NCBI GenBank assembly: GCA_017512025.1
Contig: JAFWHH010000012.1
Span: 269,374 to 333,373, forward strand
Reading direction: 5' to 3'
From: Clostridia bacterium
GTDB taxonomy: Bacteria > Bacillota > Clostridia > TANB77 > CAG-508
Length of the DNA stretch: 64,000 nucleotides
Part shown: positions 18,301-28,765 of the stretch, in pieces
Position numbering within the stretch: the first letter of the stretch is position 1
Layout: each line of letters opens with the position of its first letter
Notes under the pieces: generated by a model
What the model saw: only the letters and a program-made list of their open reading frames with translations
The model's database searches: none
Told to the model about the DNA's origin: nothing
Position numbers and translations under genes: made by a program

Positions 18301-21300
18301 AATACATTTATGAATACAGCTAAAAACTTAATTTTATTTGATAGTTTAGAGAATTTTGAAATTATAGATAGTGATGCACAAACGGTAACAACAAGCAGCT
18401 GGCACGGTAAGCTTCAATCTATAGATTTAGCACAGCTTAAAGATAAGGGTATAGATGCTAAAATATATATAAGTACGATAGAAAATTTAAACTTAGAAAA
18501 TCATAACGATTTAACCGATACATCAGTATGGCAATTGGTTAGCGAAGATGCCAATTTAGAGCAAGCTAAGGCTATTGCCATTGATATGCGAAAAGATATA
18601 AACGGAGAAGATTTCATACTAGATTCTGGGGATTCTGTTACAGCAACTTTGCATATGAAAGCACCAAGTGAAATTTCTGAAGAAATGGAACAAAATCCAT
18701 ATACATATAATAATATCTATATTCAAAATACAGTTATAGATGATTTTAATAGTAGTGAAGACTATTTTATTCACCAAGATTATACAAGAGTAAGATATCA
18801 TGTTATTGCTGACGTATCTTTCCGTAAAGTAAATGAGCAAGATAAAACAGAAGGTATTAAAGGAATATCATTTAGATTATATGGAACATCAAGATATGGT
18901 ACAGAAGTAGATACTTATGCTACATCAGATAAAGATGGTTACATAGCATTTAAAGATATAGAAGCGGGTACATATACATTACAAGAAGGTGAAGGTTTAA
19001 TTGATTGGGTAGAAGATCATACTGAACATGAAGTAATGATTGATATTCATAAAAACGTATATATAGACAATAGATTAGTAACTTCTCCTGATACTGTAAA
19101 AATTACAAATATTCCAAGAGCACATACAGATGTAGAAATGTATAAGAAAGATTTAGTAAGTAAAACAAAAGTAGTTGAAGGTGCTAAATTTAAATTAGAA
19201 GGTACATCGGACTATGGTAATGAGATATTAATGTATGCTACTTCTAATGAAGAAGGTAAGCTAACATTTAGCAATCTAGAAAAAGGTAAATATGAGCTAA
19301 AAGAAATTAAATCTCCTGAAGGATATGTTCTAGGAGAAGAAGTGTATCAAGTAATAGTAGATGAAAATTCTAATTACAATGTTCTACTAATGAGCGAAGA
19401 AGAGCTTATTCCAACATATGAAAATGGCAAATATAATCTATATAATGAACCATTACATAGCTTTACAATTGTAAAGAAAGATTCGTATGATGGAAGCCTA
19501 ATAGTAGGTGCTAAATTTAGACTACATGGTGTTTCAGATTATAGTACAAGCTACGACAAAGAAGTTACTTCTGTATCAGGCGGTTTAGCAATATTTGATG
19601 AGTTAGAAGCAGGTACATATATTTTACAAGAAACATTTGTTCCTGATGTAGAAGAAGATGGAAATACAATTACATATATATTAGACGAGAATAAATATAT
19701 AGTAACAGTTAAGAAAGATGGAACAACAACAATAGATGGACTAGAAAAGAATCCTTTTGGAAACTTTGAATTCTTTAACGACAGAAACAAAGGGCAAATA
19801 ACAATTACAAAAGAATGGGTAGATGATAAAACAAATGAAGAAAGACAAGATCCAACCATAAAGGTTAGTACGAAGAGACCAGAGAGAACAACGTATGTAC
19901 AATTTAGGGATAACGTCAATTTTGGACCGTTATACTATATAACAAATAGTACGCAATTTCGTACTAAAATAACAGGTGAATTCAAACGAAATATAGTATT
20001 AACAGAAGAAGATGTTGTTGCACTTGGAGCAACACGTTTAGATGTTGATTATAATAATCCAGATGCTAAATACAAAATATATGGTTGGATAGATGAAAAT
20101 GGAAACTGCTACTGGTGGAGTAATGCAGAAATTGCGTTATTAACGGACAACTCAAGAAGAATGTTTACGGATTCATCTAATATTCAATCTATTGATATTA
20201 CAGGCATCAATACGAGTAATGTAACGAATATGAGCAATATGTTCGGTAATTGCAAAAAGTTAACGAGCCTAAATCTAAGCAGTATTGATACAAGTAATGT
20301 TACAAATATGCAATCAATGTTTTCTAATTGTACTGGATTAACAAGTTTAGATGTAAGCAATTTCAATACAAGTAATGTTACAAATATGCAATCAATGTTT
20401 TTTAGTTGTAATGGATTAACAAGTTTAGATGTAAGCAATTTCAATACAAACAATGTTACAAATATGCAATCAATGTTTTCTAATTGTACTGGATTAACAA
20501 GTTTAGATGTAAGCAATTTCAATACAAGTAATGTTACGAATATGAGTAGTATGTTTAGCGGATGTAGAGGATTAACAAGTTTAGATTTGAGTAGATTTAA
20601 TACAAACAATGTTACAAATATGAGTTATATGTTTAGTAGCTGTAGTGGATTAACAAGTTTAGATGTAAGCAATTTCAATACAAGTAATGTTACGAATATG
20701 AGTAGTATGTTTAGCGGATGTAGAGGATTAACAAGTTTAGATTTGAGTAGATTTAATACAAGTAATGTTACAGATATGAGCAGCATGTTTGGTAGCTGTA
20801 GCGGATTAACAAGTGTAGATGTAAGTAATTTTGACACTAGCAAAGTTACAAGTATGAATAATATGTTTAATGGATGCAGTGGATTAACAAATCTAGATGT
20901 AAGCAATTTTGATACAAGTAAAGTTACAAGTATGGGCAGCATGTTTAGTGGCTGCAGTAAACTAACAAGTCTAGATGTAAGTAATTTTGATACAAGTAAT
21001 GTTACAAATATGAGCTATATGTTTTCTAGATGCAGTAAACTAACAAGTCTAGATGTAAGTAATTTTGATACAAGTAATGTTACAAATATGAGCTATATGT
21101 TTAATGGATGCAGTGGATTAACAAGTTTAGATGTAAGTAGTTTTGATACAAGTAAAGTTACAAATATGGGCAGTATGTTTTATGGATGTACTAAATTAAC
21201 AAGTCTAGATGTAAGCAATTGGAATACAAGTAATGTCACAAATATGGGCGATATGTTTTATAATTGTAGTGAATTAACAAATCTAGATGTAAGCGATTGG

Positions 21301-24300
21301 AATACAAGTAATGTTACAAATATGCAGGAGATGTTTTATAATTGTAGTAAGTTAACAAATCTAGATGTAAGCCATTTTGATACAAGAAATGTTACAAGTA
21401 TGAGCAGTATGTTTACTAACTGTAGTAAATTAACAAGTCTAGATGTAAGTAATTTTGATACGAGTAAAATTACAAATATGAGTAGTATATTTAGTGGTTG
21501 TAGTGGATTAACGAGTCTAGATGTAAGTAATTTTGATACAAGTAACGTTACAAATTTGAACGATATGTTTAGGAATTGCAAAGGCTTAACAAGTCTAAAT
21601 GTAAATAATTTTGATACAAGTAATGTTACGAGTATGAGTAGTATATTTAATAGCTGTAGTGGATTAACAAGTCTAGATGTAAGTAATTTTGATACAAGTA
21701 ATGTTACAAGTATGTATGCTATGTTTGGAAGCTGCAGTGGACTAACAAGTCTAGATGTAAGCAATTTTGATACAAGTAAAGTTACAAGTATGGGCAGCAT
21801 GTTTAGTGGCTGCAGTGGATTAACAAGTCTAAATGTAAGCAGTTTTGATACGAGTAATGTTACAAGTATGAGCAGTATGTTTGGAAGCTGCAGTGGACTA
21901 ACAAGTCTAGATGTAAGCAATTTTGATACAAGTAAAGTTACAAGTATGGGCGGTATGTTTTCTGGCTGCAGTGGATTAACAAGTCTAAATGTAAGTAATT
22001 TTGATACCAGTAAAGTTACAAGTATGAACAGTATGTTTTCTTACTGCAGTGGATTAACAAGCCTAGATTTAAGTAATTTTGATACAAGTAATGTTACAAG
22101 TATGTATATGATGTTTTCTGGCTGTGGTGGATTAACAAGTCTAGATGTAAGTAATTTTGATACAAGTAATGTTACAAATATGAGCTATATGTTTGATGAA
22201 TGCAGTGGATTAACAAGTCTAGATTTAAGTAATTTTGATACAAGTAATGTTATAAATACAAGGGGTATGTTTTTTGAATGCAGTGTATTAACAACAATTT
22301 ATGCATCAAGCGACTTTGTAACAACTAAAGTAAGTAGTAGTGATTCGATGTTTTATAACTGTAGAAATCTTGTTGGTGGTAATGGTACAACATACAGGTC
22401 AACAGATAAAACCTACGCTCGTATCGATACCCCAGAAACACCAGGTTACTTTACAGAGAAAACTTCTCCATCTGGTGCTGTAAATACAAACAATTATCTA
22501 CTAGCTTTAAATGATATTATAGATAGTACTGATGATGACGTTTCTGTAACAATTAGTAGAACAGATTACTTAACAACTACATATATGATGGCTGGAAACA
22601 CTACTGATGGAGAGATTACATATTCAACATCTGAGACAAATTATGATGATCAAGGTAATGAAATTCATTGGGTAAAAGACGGTAATGTTTGGACATATAC
22701 TTTATATGTAGAAGATCCTAATGCTGATTGGTTCGTATGGGAAGAGCCAGTTCCAGCAGGATATATTTCTAACTACACTATTGATAATCCTGGTGAGGTT
22801 GAAAATCAACAAATTGAGATTGTTAATTTATTGAGCAAGGATCCATCTGGAGGAAGCAGTGGAAGTAGTGATGATGAAGATATTACAGTTAAGTATGGTA
22901 ACTTGTCAGTAGCTAAAGTTGTGAAGGATTATGAAGGTAATGTTCTAGATAGAGACGATGATAGTACAGAGTTTACAGTTACTATTAGCTTAACAGCTCC
23001 AACAGGATACGAAAGCTTATTTAGTGGAACTAAAATCTTTGGAGACTATGTATTTAAAGATGGAGTTGGTACAGTAAAATTACATGCAGGAGAAACAATT
23101 ACAATTCCGGGAATTATTGAAGGTACAACATATAGTGTTTTAGAAAAGGATTTAGGTCCTTATGAAACAAGCTGTGATTCTAATAGTGGAACGATATCAA
23201 GTGAGACTGATGGATCAGTAACATATACAAACGTTAAGAAACCAACCAGATCCGGAGGTTCCAGTGGACAAGATGAGCCTGATCCAGACTATGTTGATGT
23301 TAAAATTGTAAAACTTGTAACTGGATATTTTGAAGATAATGATGATTCTAATTTTGAAATAATATTAAATAATCTAGTTCCAAATCAAACATATATAATT
23401 GAAAAACATACAGATACATCTACGCAAGAAATTAGCTTCATCGCAGATGATGTTGGTTCAGTAAATGTACAATTACAATTAAAGAATAATGAGTACGCTG
23501 TATTAAAAGACTTACCAGTAGGAGCAAGATACAAAGTATTTGAATATGCTGGAGAGTATACATCATCATATTCAATAGTTGATAATAATAATCAAAATAA
23601 GGTTAGCAATACAGCAAACTTAAATACTAAAGAAAATAAATCTTTATCAACTGCAAATGAAACAGCAGATGCTGATGAAGATATTACTATAACATTTACA
23701 AACAAGAAAGCAGTTGTTCAGGATTTAAAATTAGTAAAACAAGTAACTAGTGTCGACGATACTAATAGTTACACATTTGAAATTGTATTTTCTAATATGT
23801 CTGAAGGAACATCATTTAATTCATCAATTGGTAAGGTAACAGCAGATCAAGATGGATTAGCAGAGCTTACTGTATACTTAGCAGGTGGGGAAGAAGTAGA
23901 GTTCTACAATATCCCAGTTGGTACTAAGTATCAAGTAACAGAGCTTGCTTCAACAGCAATTGCAAGTTATGTAATTGCAGATAGCAATGGAATGAATAAA
24001 ATTGATAGTGCTTCTGGTGCAAATACAAATCCAAAAAATGCATTAAGTACAGAATTAGAAACAGTAAATCAAGGCGAAGAAGCTACAATAGCATTTGTAA
24101 ATGATACAACAACAATAGATGAAGATGACATGCAAGACAGTGTAGAAACAAGCATTGGAATTACAAAGATAGTTCTTGATGAAAATGACAAAGTTTTAGA
24201 TGATTGTTCAGATACATTCAAATTTGAACTAAAAGCAAAAGACGAAACAAGTCCAATTCCTGAAAGTACAGAAGTAACAATTACAGGAAATGGAACAGGA

Positions 24301-24756
24301 AGCTTTGGAACAATTAAATTTACTGAAACAGGAACATATACATATACAATAAAAGAAATCGCTGATGAAACAGAATCATATGTTTATGATGATTCAGAAT
24401 ACGTAATTGTATACGAAGTAACTAAACCAGAAGGTTTATTAGAGATAACAAAGACAGTAACAAAGAATGGATTTAGAGCAGATGCAATTACATTTACTAA
24501 CAAAGTATATGTTGAACCAGAAGAAGACACACCGGAAAATCCAGATGATAAAGATGATAAGGACGATACTATTGATAATGATGACACAGATAACAATGAA
24601 AGCTCTTCAGATGAGAGCAATCAAGATAATAACGACAATAGAAATGAATCTGCAAGTACAAAAACTGGAGATGTAATTTGGATTTACATAGCTGATATGA
24701 TTGCAGCAGGAATAATCTTAGTAGTATCAATTAAGAGCAAGAAAAGAAGAAGATAA
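15382..24756 (+). CDS. giant BspA-like cell-surface adhesin, 3124 aa
   Basis: Predicted wall-anchored surface protein. A signal peptide ends near residue 29 (VYA/ADE), then an acidic Ser/Glu/Asp-rich stretch (30-130) and a large beta-rich adhesive region (150-1140). Next come three SpaA/prealbumin-like domains (from about 1145, 1250 and 1360), a Cna-B-like strand (1472) and about 28 units of a 26-residue BspA/DUF285 repeat (1608-2330). The C-terminal third has further Cna-B-like domains and a pilin isopeptide-linkage-like domain (about 2920-3060). The end is Asp/Asn-rich, with TKTGD, one membrane helix and KSKKRRR. A canonical LPxTG is absent; the sorting motif would read STKTG. Confidence 0.93.
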   Translation: MERAFTKITSLILVMMILMSSLSTTIVYAADEIKGTDEEIVQNTDSLDETSDGNQEDENVPEDADKKESEPLADDGSENVGEESVDSEEEHEDEGEPKLEPDNQRPRLMSSPRNTANTQNTENQSEEDDFLATGDVNIEIKPTTKEDVESLRANNKFKSKNDKYEIRTFVSFFVSGAKKDENDNLVWTANNSYSGHEFAFRVNYATSGVGELPAGSVQITIPKSILRDREGNLADEFIMSLPTLEEYEEEQGITEFVYKEDGDYIVVYNPKEITAAVNGYFEVSYSTTKSTLYYKDYDPTNPGLVKDGGTASDPFYAIMSVNVGDETLNSTTDDTSVFVNTTAKISSTEKHYPGLYRSWNPQWMEEIPADSDDYYYLVWEIKSYVGYPTQKYNFKLEDAVEDLTEGTTGEDYEIVGYKLSGERYYSDKNMQTNLTMSEYRYDYVLTRHKKSTYSPISYKLKNTITATVDPVDQVDEDTKQTSFNTFNWGPSFGAPSGHFDIGKYGNNNWYRRFGYHWDYANYNLDRLQNYQETGVTELKGFKYHTETTGYSYPWTIRQGGASDNPSDYGYNYINYDTWDDSLYLEEDENPMSTNDYYLEYFTYSISNTDAEYDDFYQKFNTIPAVYDDDEVITFYAKFNGGDTWTEIGTYNLKTKTLSPNTEYVSEMTTSKVTFKEGVHATGWRFTTRNKHYSTYIVLIPYFVLTNSEYVQEKIRDKDKIQIQNFVNLKVTDDDENVIFAKDSTAIDYARVTYYTSDITKKVASVSNNRAKRVYTITWKVNAWEKATSGTGEFEYVWQDSGVFYDLIPLGGVVDLESIQVQTQEGFLEENSYTYEVIDNYKKSGRTMLIIRIKEQAQYYTVYYNTLHTWDSMKDYGRNVLNPVAYETGNSEITDGYPDNGGELSFVNKLIFNDLDKTTDDKKFIYTETPHTINALTAAISGLDKKVKAEKSSGYSYSAVTEPDGRYSYKLRYQNTFMNTAKNLILFDSLENFEIIDSDAQTVTTSSWHGKLQSIDLAQLKDKGIDAKIYISTIENLNLENHNDLTDTSVWQLVSEDANLEQAKAIAIDMRKDINGEDFILDSGDSVTATLHMKAPSEISEEMEQNPYTYNNIYIQNTVIDDFNSSEDYFIHQDYTRVRYHVIADVSFRKVNEQDKTEGIKGISFRLYGTSRYGTEVDTYATSDKDGYIAFKDIEAGTYTLQEGEGLIDWVEDHTEHEVMIDIHKNVYIDNRLVTSPDTVKITNIPRAHTDVEMYKKDLVSKTKVVEGAKFKLEGTSDYGNEILMYATSNEEGKLTFSNLEKGKYELKEIKSPEGYVLGEEVYQVIVDENSNYNVLLMSEEELIPTYENGKYNLYNEPLHSFTIVKKDSYDGSLIVGAKFRLHGVSDYSTSYDKEVTSVSGGLAIFDELEAGTYILQETFVPDVEEDGNTITYILDENKYIVTVKKDGTTTIDGLEKNPFGNFEFFNDRNKGQITITKEWVDDKTNEERQDPTIKVSTKRPERTTYVQFRDNVNFGPLYYITNSTQFRTKITGEFKRNIVLTEEDVVALGATRLDVDYNNPDAKYKIYGWIDENGNCYWWSNAEIALLTDNSRRMFTDSSNIQSIDITGINTSNVTNMSNMFGNCKKLTSLNLSSIDTSNVTNMQSMFSNCTGLTSLDVSNFNTSNVTNMQSMFFSCNGLTSLDVSNFNTNNVTNMQSMFSNCTGLTSLDVSNFNTSNVTNMSSMFSGCRGLTSLDLSRFNTNNVTNMSYMFSSCSGLTSLDVSNFNTSNVTNMSSMFSGCRGLTSLDLSRFNTSNVTDMSSMFGSCSGLTSVDVSNFDTSKVTSMNNMFNGCSGLTNLDVSNFDTSKVTSMGSMFSGCSKLTSLDVSNFDTSNVTNMSYMFSRCSKLTSLDVSNFDTSNVTNMSYMFNGCSGLTSLDVSSFDTSKVTNMGSMFYGCTKLTSLDVSNWNTSNVTNMGDMFYNCSELTNLDVSDWNTSNVTNMQEMFYNCSKLTNLDVSHFDTRNVTSMSSMFTNCSKLTSLDVSNFDTSKITNMSSIFSGCSGLTSLDVSNFDTSNVTNLNDMFRNCKGLTSLNVNNFDTSNVTSMSSIFNSCSGLTSLDVSNFDTSNVTSMYAMFGSCSGLTSLDVSNFDTSKVTSMGSMFSGCSGLTSLNVSSFDTSNVTSMSSMFGSCSGLTSLDVSNFDTSKVTSMGGMFSGCSGLTSLNVSNFDTSKVTSMNSMFSYCSGLTSLDLSNFDTSNVTSMYMMFSGCGGLTSLDVSNFDTSNVTNMSYMFDECSGLTSLDLSNFDTSNVINTRGMFFECSVLTTIYASSDFVTTKVSSSDSMFYNCRNLVGGNGTTYRSTDKTYARIDTPETPGYFTEKTSPSGAVNTNNYLLALNDIIDSTDDDVSVTISRTDYLTTTYMMAGNTTDGEITYSTSETNYDDQGNEIHWVKDGNVWTYTLYVEDPNADWFVWEEPVPAGYISNYTIDNPGEVENQQIEIVNLLSKDPSGGSSGSSDDEDITVKYGNLSVAKVVKDYEGNVLDRDDDSTEFTVTISLTAPTGYESLFSGTKIFGDYVFKDGVGTVKLHAGETITIPGIIEGTTYSVLEKDLGPYETSCDSNSGTISSETDGSVTYTNVKKPTRSGGSSGQDEPDPDYVDVKIVKLVTGYFEDNDDSNFEIILNNLVPNQTYIIEKHTDTSTQEISFIADDVGSVNVQLQLKNNEYAVLKDLPVGARYKVFEYAGEYTSSYSIVDNNNQNKVSNTANLNTKENKSLSTANETADADEDITITFTNKKAVVQDLKLVKQVTSVDDTNSYTFEIVFSNMSEGTSFNSSIGKVTADQDGLAELTVYLAGGEEVEFYNIPVGTKYQVTELASTAIASYVIADSNGMNKIDSASGANTNPKNALSTELETVNQGEEATIAFVNDTTTIDEDDMQDSVETSIGITKIVLDENDKVLDDCSDTFKFELKAKDETSPIPESTEVTITGNGTGSFGTIKFTETGTYTYTIKEIADETESYVYDDSEYVIVYEVTKPEGLLEITKTVTKNGFRADAITFTNKVYVEPEEDTPENPDDKDDKDDTIDNDDTDNNESSSDESNQDNNDNRNESASTKTGDVIWIYIADMIAAGIILVVSIKSKKRRR
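20205..22370 (+). repeat. 28 tandem 78-bp units encoding BspA/DUF285 repeats
   Basis: Each unit encodes about 26 residues on the pattern NFDTSNVTNMSxMFxxCSGL followed by TSLDVS. Many units are near-identical in DNA, so expansion or contraction by recombination or slippage is likely. The first and last units are the most divergent. Confidence 0.92.
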
Positions 24757-24802
24757 TTAGAAAGGAGGAATTAAAATAGAAGAATCGCTGAAAGACGATA
24801 GT

Positions 24803-24850
24803 AAAAAGGCTTAATGATAACAATTAATAATTGTTGCATTAAGCCTTTTT
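24803..24850. terminator. bidirectional terminator between convergent genes
   Basis: AAAAAGGCTTAATG pairs with CATTAAGCCTTTTT around an AT-rich loop that can itself pair. It ends the adhesin and, on the other strand, the gene at 24839. Confidence 0.9.
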
Positions 24851-25399
24851 ATTATCTAATCCAACATAGCCACCATCTGGAGGGTTTACAAATGGCATTT
24901 CAGGGCATTCTACTTGTTTCATATTGGTTACTTTTATAACTGGAACTTTTGAATGATAGAATCCTTCTGTAATTTCTCCTTCAACTTCAACCCAGGTCTT
25001 TTCTGAAAAAGCAGAAGCGTTATTACTTTCACACAAGAATCCAACAACAACAACTTCTGCTTGATTATTTGAGATAGGAGAGGTAAACATTTCTCTTGCA
25101 AGTACAAATTGATTGTCATTAAAATCATATAATCTATGTACAAATCCAGTAAATTTAATTTTCTTTCCAACATAATTATTCAAATGTTCATATGTATCTT
25201 TTAGCATATTTGTATAGTTTGATCCAGGAAGTTCATATACTTCATTAAACTTGTTTGAATCAGTAATATATACCTTATTCGATTTTTTTGTTTTATGATA
25301 AATACTTACTAAAAGCACAATTAAAAAAATGGAGATTAATATACAGAATATAACCTTAAAGCTCTTTATTTTTCGCATACTTACATTACAAATAAACAT
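24839..25399 (-). CDS. membrane-anchored protein resembling the DUF1980/YcgQ C-terminal domain
   Basis: One N-terminal membrane helix (after MRKIKSFKVIFC) is followed by a beta-rich domain. It contains VGKKIKFTGFVHRLYDFN, FVLAREM and WVEVEGEITEGF, the spacing found in the C-terminal OB-like domain of the YcgQ/DUF1980 group. The start at 25399 is preferred because GAAAGG lies upstream; the ATG at 25426 has no site. Convergent with the adhesin and sharing its terminator. Function unknown; similarity is by pattern only. Confidence 0.7.
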   Translation of the reverse strand: MFICNVSMRKIKSFKVIFCILISIFLIVLLVSIYHKTKKSNKVYITDSNKFNEVYELPGSNYTNMLKDTYEHLNNYVGKKIKFTGFVHRLYDFNDNQFVLAREMFTSPISNNQAEVVVVGFLCESNNASAFSEKTWVEVEGEITEGFYHSKVPVIKVTNMKQVECPEMPFVNPPDGGYVGLDNKKA

Positions 25400-25579
25400 A
25401 TAAAAACCTTTCTTCCCAAAGGCCAATTTTGGCCATTGACATTTTAAATTTTGTAGTGCATAATAAATCTTATTATTGTGTCAAAAAAATATGATTTTTT
25501 GTTGCTAAAAAAAACATTTAGTGATATAGTACTCATGGACAAATTTGAAAACACATAAGACGGAAAGGGAGAATTTATA

Positions 25580-28339
25580 ATGGGTGTAATCAAAAAATTA
25601 TTTAATTATAGCGAGAAAGAAGTTAAAAGAGTTATGCCATTGGTTGAACAAATAAATGGTTTAGAAGACTCAATGAAGAAACTATCTGACGCAGAGCTAA
25701 GAAATAAAACAGTTGAGTTCAAAGAGAGATTAAGCAATGGAGAAACTCTTGATGATATATTACCAGAGGCTTTTGCAGTTGTTAGAGAGGCATCTGTCAG
25801 AGTTTTAGGAATGAGACCATTCGACGTTCAATTAATAGGTGGTATTATATTACACCAAGGTAGAATCGCCGAGATGAAGACTGGTGAAGGTAAAACATTG
25901 GTTGCTACATTACCAGCTTACTTAAATGCGTTAACAGGTGAAGGTGTTCACGTTGTTACAGTTAACGATTACTTAGCTAAATACCAAGGAGAAATGATGG
26001 GTAATCTATATAAATTCCTTGGATTATCAGTTGGTATAATCGTTGCTCAAATGAAACCAAATGAGAAAAAAGCTGCTTATGATGCAGATATAACATATGG
26101 TACAAACAATGAGTATGGATTCGATTACTTAAGAGATAACATGGTTATCTACAAAGAGCAATTAGTTCAAAGAAAATTAAAATATGCAATCGTGGACGAA
26201 ATCGATAGTATTTTAGTTGATGAGGCTCGTACACCACTTATTATATCTGGTAGATCAAATAAGTCATCTAACTTATATTCAAAGGCTGATTCTTTTGTTA
26301 GAAAATTAACTCCAAAAGTTATTGTAGAAGAAGATGTTAAAGACTTAGATCAAGCTGAAGACAACGAAAAATATGATTATATCGTTGACTTAAAATCTAA
26401 ATCTGCAACATTAACAGATAAAGGTATTAAGAAAGCTGAAGAAGAATTTGGATTAGAGAACTTCAACGATTTAGAGAACTCTGAATTAGTTCATAATGTT
26501 AACCAAGCTTTAAAAGCTCATGGTATTATGAAGAAAGATATAGACTATATCGTTAAAAATGGTGAAGTTTTAATCGTTGATGAATTTACTGGACGTATCA
26601 TGTATGGAAGAAGATACAACAATGGATTACATCAAGCTATTGAAGCCAAAGAGCATGTTAAGATTGCTGATGAATCAAAGACATTAGCTACAATTACATT
26701 CCAAAACTACTTCAGAATGTATGAAAAATTATCAGGTATGACTGGTACTGCTAAAACAGAGGAAGCAGAATTCCAAGAAATATACAAATTAGACGTTATT
26801 GAAATACCAACAAACAAACCTATGATAAGAGTTGATAACAATGACGTTATATACAAGAATGAAAAAGTTAAATTTAAAGCTGTTGTTGAAGAAGTTAAAG
26901 AATCTCATGCAAAAGGACAACCAGTTCTAATTGGTACTGTTTCAATTGAAAAATCTGAAAGATTAAGTAAGATGCTTTCTGATGCAGGAATTAAGCATGA
27001 AGTATTAAACGCTAAACAACATGAAAAAGAAGCTGAAATCATTGCTCAAGCTGGTAAATACGGTGCTGTTACAATTGCTACTAACATGGCAGGACGTGGT
27101 ACTGATATTATGCTTGGTGGTAATAGTGAATATTTAGCTAAACAACAATTAAGAATGGAAAAATATACTCCAGAGCAAGTTGAAGAAGCTACAACATATT
27201 ACGAGACAGATGATGAGCAAATCAAGAAAGAAAGAGAGCATTACAAAGAAGTAAGAGATGCTTACGAAGAAAAAATCAAAGACGAAAAGCAAAAAGTTAT
27301 TGAAGCTGGTGGTCTAAAGATTATTGGTACAGAAAGACATGAATCAAGACGTATCGATAACCAGTTACGTGGACGTTCTGGACGTCAAGGTGACCCAGGT
27401 GAATCTAGATTCTATATTTCTCTAGAAGATGACTTAATGAAGATTTTCGGTGGAGATAGAATAATTTCTGTTTATGAGAAGTTAGATGCTGATGAAGATA
27501 TGCCAATTAATTCTAAGCTTATTTCAAAAGCAGTTGAAAGAGCTCAAAAGAAGGTTGAAGGTAAGAACTTCAGCATAAGAAAACACGTTCTTCAATATGA
27601 CGATGTTATGAACTCTCAAAGAGAAATCATCTACGCTCAAAGAAAACAAGTTCTTGATGGAGAGGATCTAAAATCAAATGTTACAAACATGATTGATGAT
27701 TCAATCAATAGATTAGTAAATGCTTATAATGGTGAAAATGGAATAGATAATTCTGAAGCATTATTACAAGATATTCAAAACTCATTTGGAATAGCAGAAG
27801 TTACTTCATTAAAAGCTAAAGCAAATGCTGAAGAAGTAATTGAAGAATTACAAACTAAAGCTCATGAAATATATGAAGCTAAAGAAAAAGAATTTGGCGA
27901 AGAAAATATGAGAGAGCTTGAAAGAGTTGTTATTCTAAAAGTAGTTGATCAAAAATGGATGGATCATATCGATGATATGGACGAATTAAAGAACGGTATC
28001 GGTCTTCGTGCATATGCTCAAAAAGATCCAGTTGTTCAATACAGATTAGAAGGTGCAGACATGTTTGATGACATGATTGAAGACCTAAAAGATGATGTAG
28101 CTAAAATAATGCTAAACATCGAAAAGAGAGATGAAAATGCTCAAAGAGAAGAAACAGCAGAAATCACAGGAGCTGGACTAGAAGATACAGCTATCAACTT
28201 AGTTGATGGAACTGTTAAACCTAAAGAAGGTGGTCTAAATAAAACAGTTATTAAGACAGAGCCTAAAGTAGGAAGAAATGATCCATGTCCATGTGGAAGT
28301 GGTAAAAAGTACAAAAATTGCTGTGGAAAAAATGCTTAA
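25580..28339 (+). CDS. secA: preprotein translocase ATPase SecA
   Basis: Motor ATPase that drives unfolded preproteins through SecYEG. Walker A GEGKT near residue 99, the DEID Walker B block near 206 and GTDIMLGG near 510 are intact. At the C-terminus a zinc-binding SEC-C motif ([14 protein letters not shown], about 902-915) is present, used for SecB or ribosome contacts. The length of 919 aa is at the long end of the normal range. A site AAAGGGAG precedes the ATG. It is monocistronic and ends in a strong terminator. Confidence 0.98.
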   Translation: MGVIKKLFNYSEKEVKRVMPLVEQINGLEDSMKKLSDAELRNKTVEFKERLSNGETLDDILPEAFAVVREASVRVLGMRPFDVQLIGGIILHQGRIAEMKTGEGKTLVATLPAYLNALTGEGVHVVTVNDYLAKYQGEMMGNLYKFLGLSVGIIVAQMKPNEKKAAYDADITYGTNNEYGFDYLRDNMVIYKEQLVQRKLKYAIVDEIDSILVDEARTPLIISGRSNKSSNLYSKADSFVRKLTPKVIVEEDVKDLDQAEDNEKYDYIVDLKSKSATLTDKGIKKAEEEFGLENFNDLENSELVHNVNQALKAHGIMKKDIDYIVKNGEVLIVDEFTGRIMYGRRYNNGLHQAIEAKEHVKIADESKTLATITFQNYFRMYEKLSGMTGTAKTEEAEFQEIYKLDVIEIPTNKPMIRVDNNDVIYKNEKVKFKAVVEEVKESHAKGQPVLIGTVSIEKSERLSKMLSDAGIKHEVLNAKQHEKEAEIIAQAGKYGAVTIATNMAGRGTDIMLGGNSEYLAKQQLRMEKYTPEQVEEATTYYETDDEQIKKEREHYKEVRDAYEEKIKDEKQKVIEAGGLKIIGTERHESRRIDNQLRGRSGRQGDPGESRFYISLEDDLMKIFGGDRIISVYEKLDADEDMPINSKLISKAVERAQKKVEGKNFSIRKHVLQYDDVMNSQREIIYAQRKQVLDGEDLKSNVTNMIDDSINRLVNAYNGENGIDNSEALLQDIQNSFGIAEVTSLKAKANAEEVIEELQTKAHEIYEAKEKEFGEENMRELERVVILKVVDQKWMDHIDDMDELKNGIGLRAYAQKDPVVQYRLEGADMFDDMIEDLKDDVAKIMLNIEKRDENAQREETAEITGAGLEDTAINLVDGTVKPKEGGLNKTVIKTEPKVGRNDPCPCGSGKKYKNCCGKNA

Positions 28340-28462
28340 AGTACAGTAAAATAGCACATTTGAAAAATAGCAAAATTATCAAAATAAAATTAATGATGAC
28401 AAAATGGTCCACATGACCACAATTTGTCCACGTAATTAAAAAATACAATATTCCAAGCAAAA

Positions 28463-28503
28463 AAAGTAATAGAAATCCAAAAATTCTATTGCTTTTTTTA
28501 TTT
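28463..28503 (+). terminator. terminator of secA
   Basis: AAAAAGTAATAG pairs with CTATTGCTTTTT around a 14-nt loop, followed by a T-run. Confidence 0.8.
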
Positions 28504-28559
28504 TAACAAAGTATAATAAGTATGAAAAGTATAACAGGTATAAATTAAGGAGGATAAAA

Positions 28560-28763
28560 ATGGATAGAGATAAGTTTGTAGGAATAAGCAAAGTAGGAGA
28601 AAAAGGACAAATTGTAATACCAAAAGAAGCAAGAGATATGTTTGATATCAAATCTGGAGATTCTATTATTGTACTTTGTGATAAAAAGCAAGGAATTGCA
28701 CTTATTAAATCTGATATAATAGAAGATTTATCAGGTAAAGTATTTCAAAAAGGGGATAAGTAA
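28560..28763 (+). CDS. AbrB/SpoVT-type DNA-binding protein
   Basis: A 67-aa swapped-hairpin AbrB domain covers almost the whole protein: GISKVGEKGQIVIPKEARD, then FDIKSGDSIIVL. Such proteins act as transition-state regulators or as antitoxins of the MazE type. No toxin is adjacent: the next gene, 3 bp downstream, encodes a membrane acyltransferase, so the pair is co-transcribed and this protein may regulate it. AGGAGG precedes the ATG. Confidence 0.9.
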   Translation: MDRDKFVGISKVGEKGQIVIPKEARDMFDIKSGDSIIVLCDKKQGIALIKSDIIEDLSGKVFQKGDK

Positions 28764-28765
28764 AA

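Noticed and set aside
20184..21920. Minus-strand open frames across the adhesin repeats
   Set aside because: They arise from the 78-bp periodic repeat read backwards and have no ribosome sites.
20205..22370. Regular repeats considered as a CRISPR array
   Set aside because: Repeats are contiguous, in frame, without unique spacers, and encode BspA/DUF285 units.
24761..24813. Short ORF after the adhesin
   Set aside because: A strong AAAGGAGG is present but no ATG, GTG or TTG lies at suitable spacing before the stop; only an ATA codon would fit.
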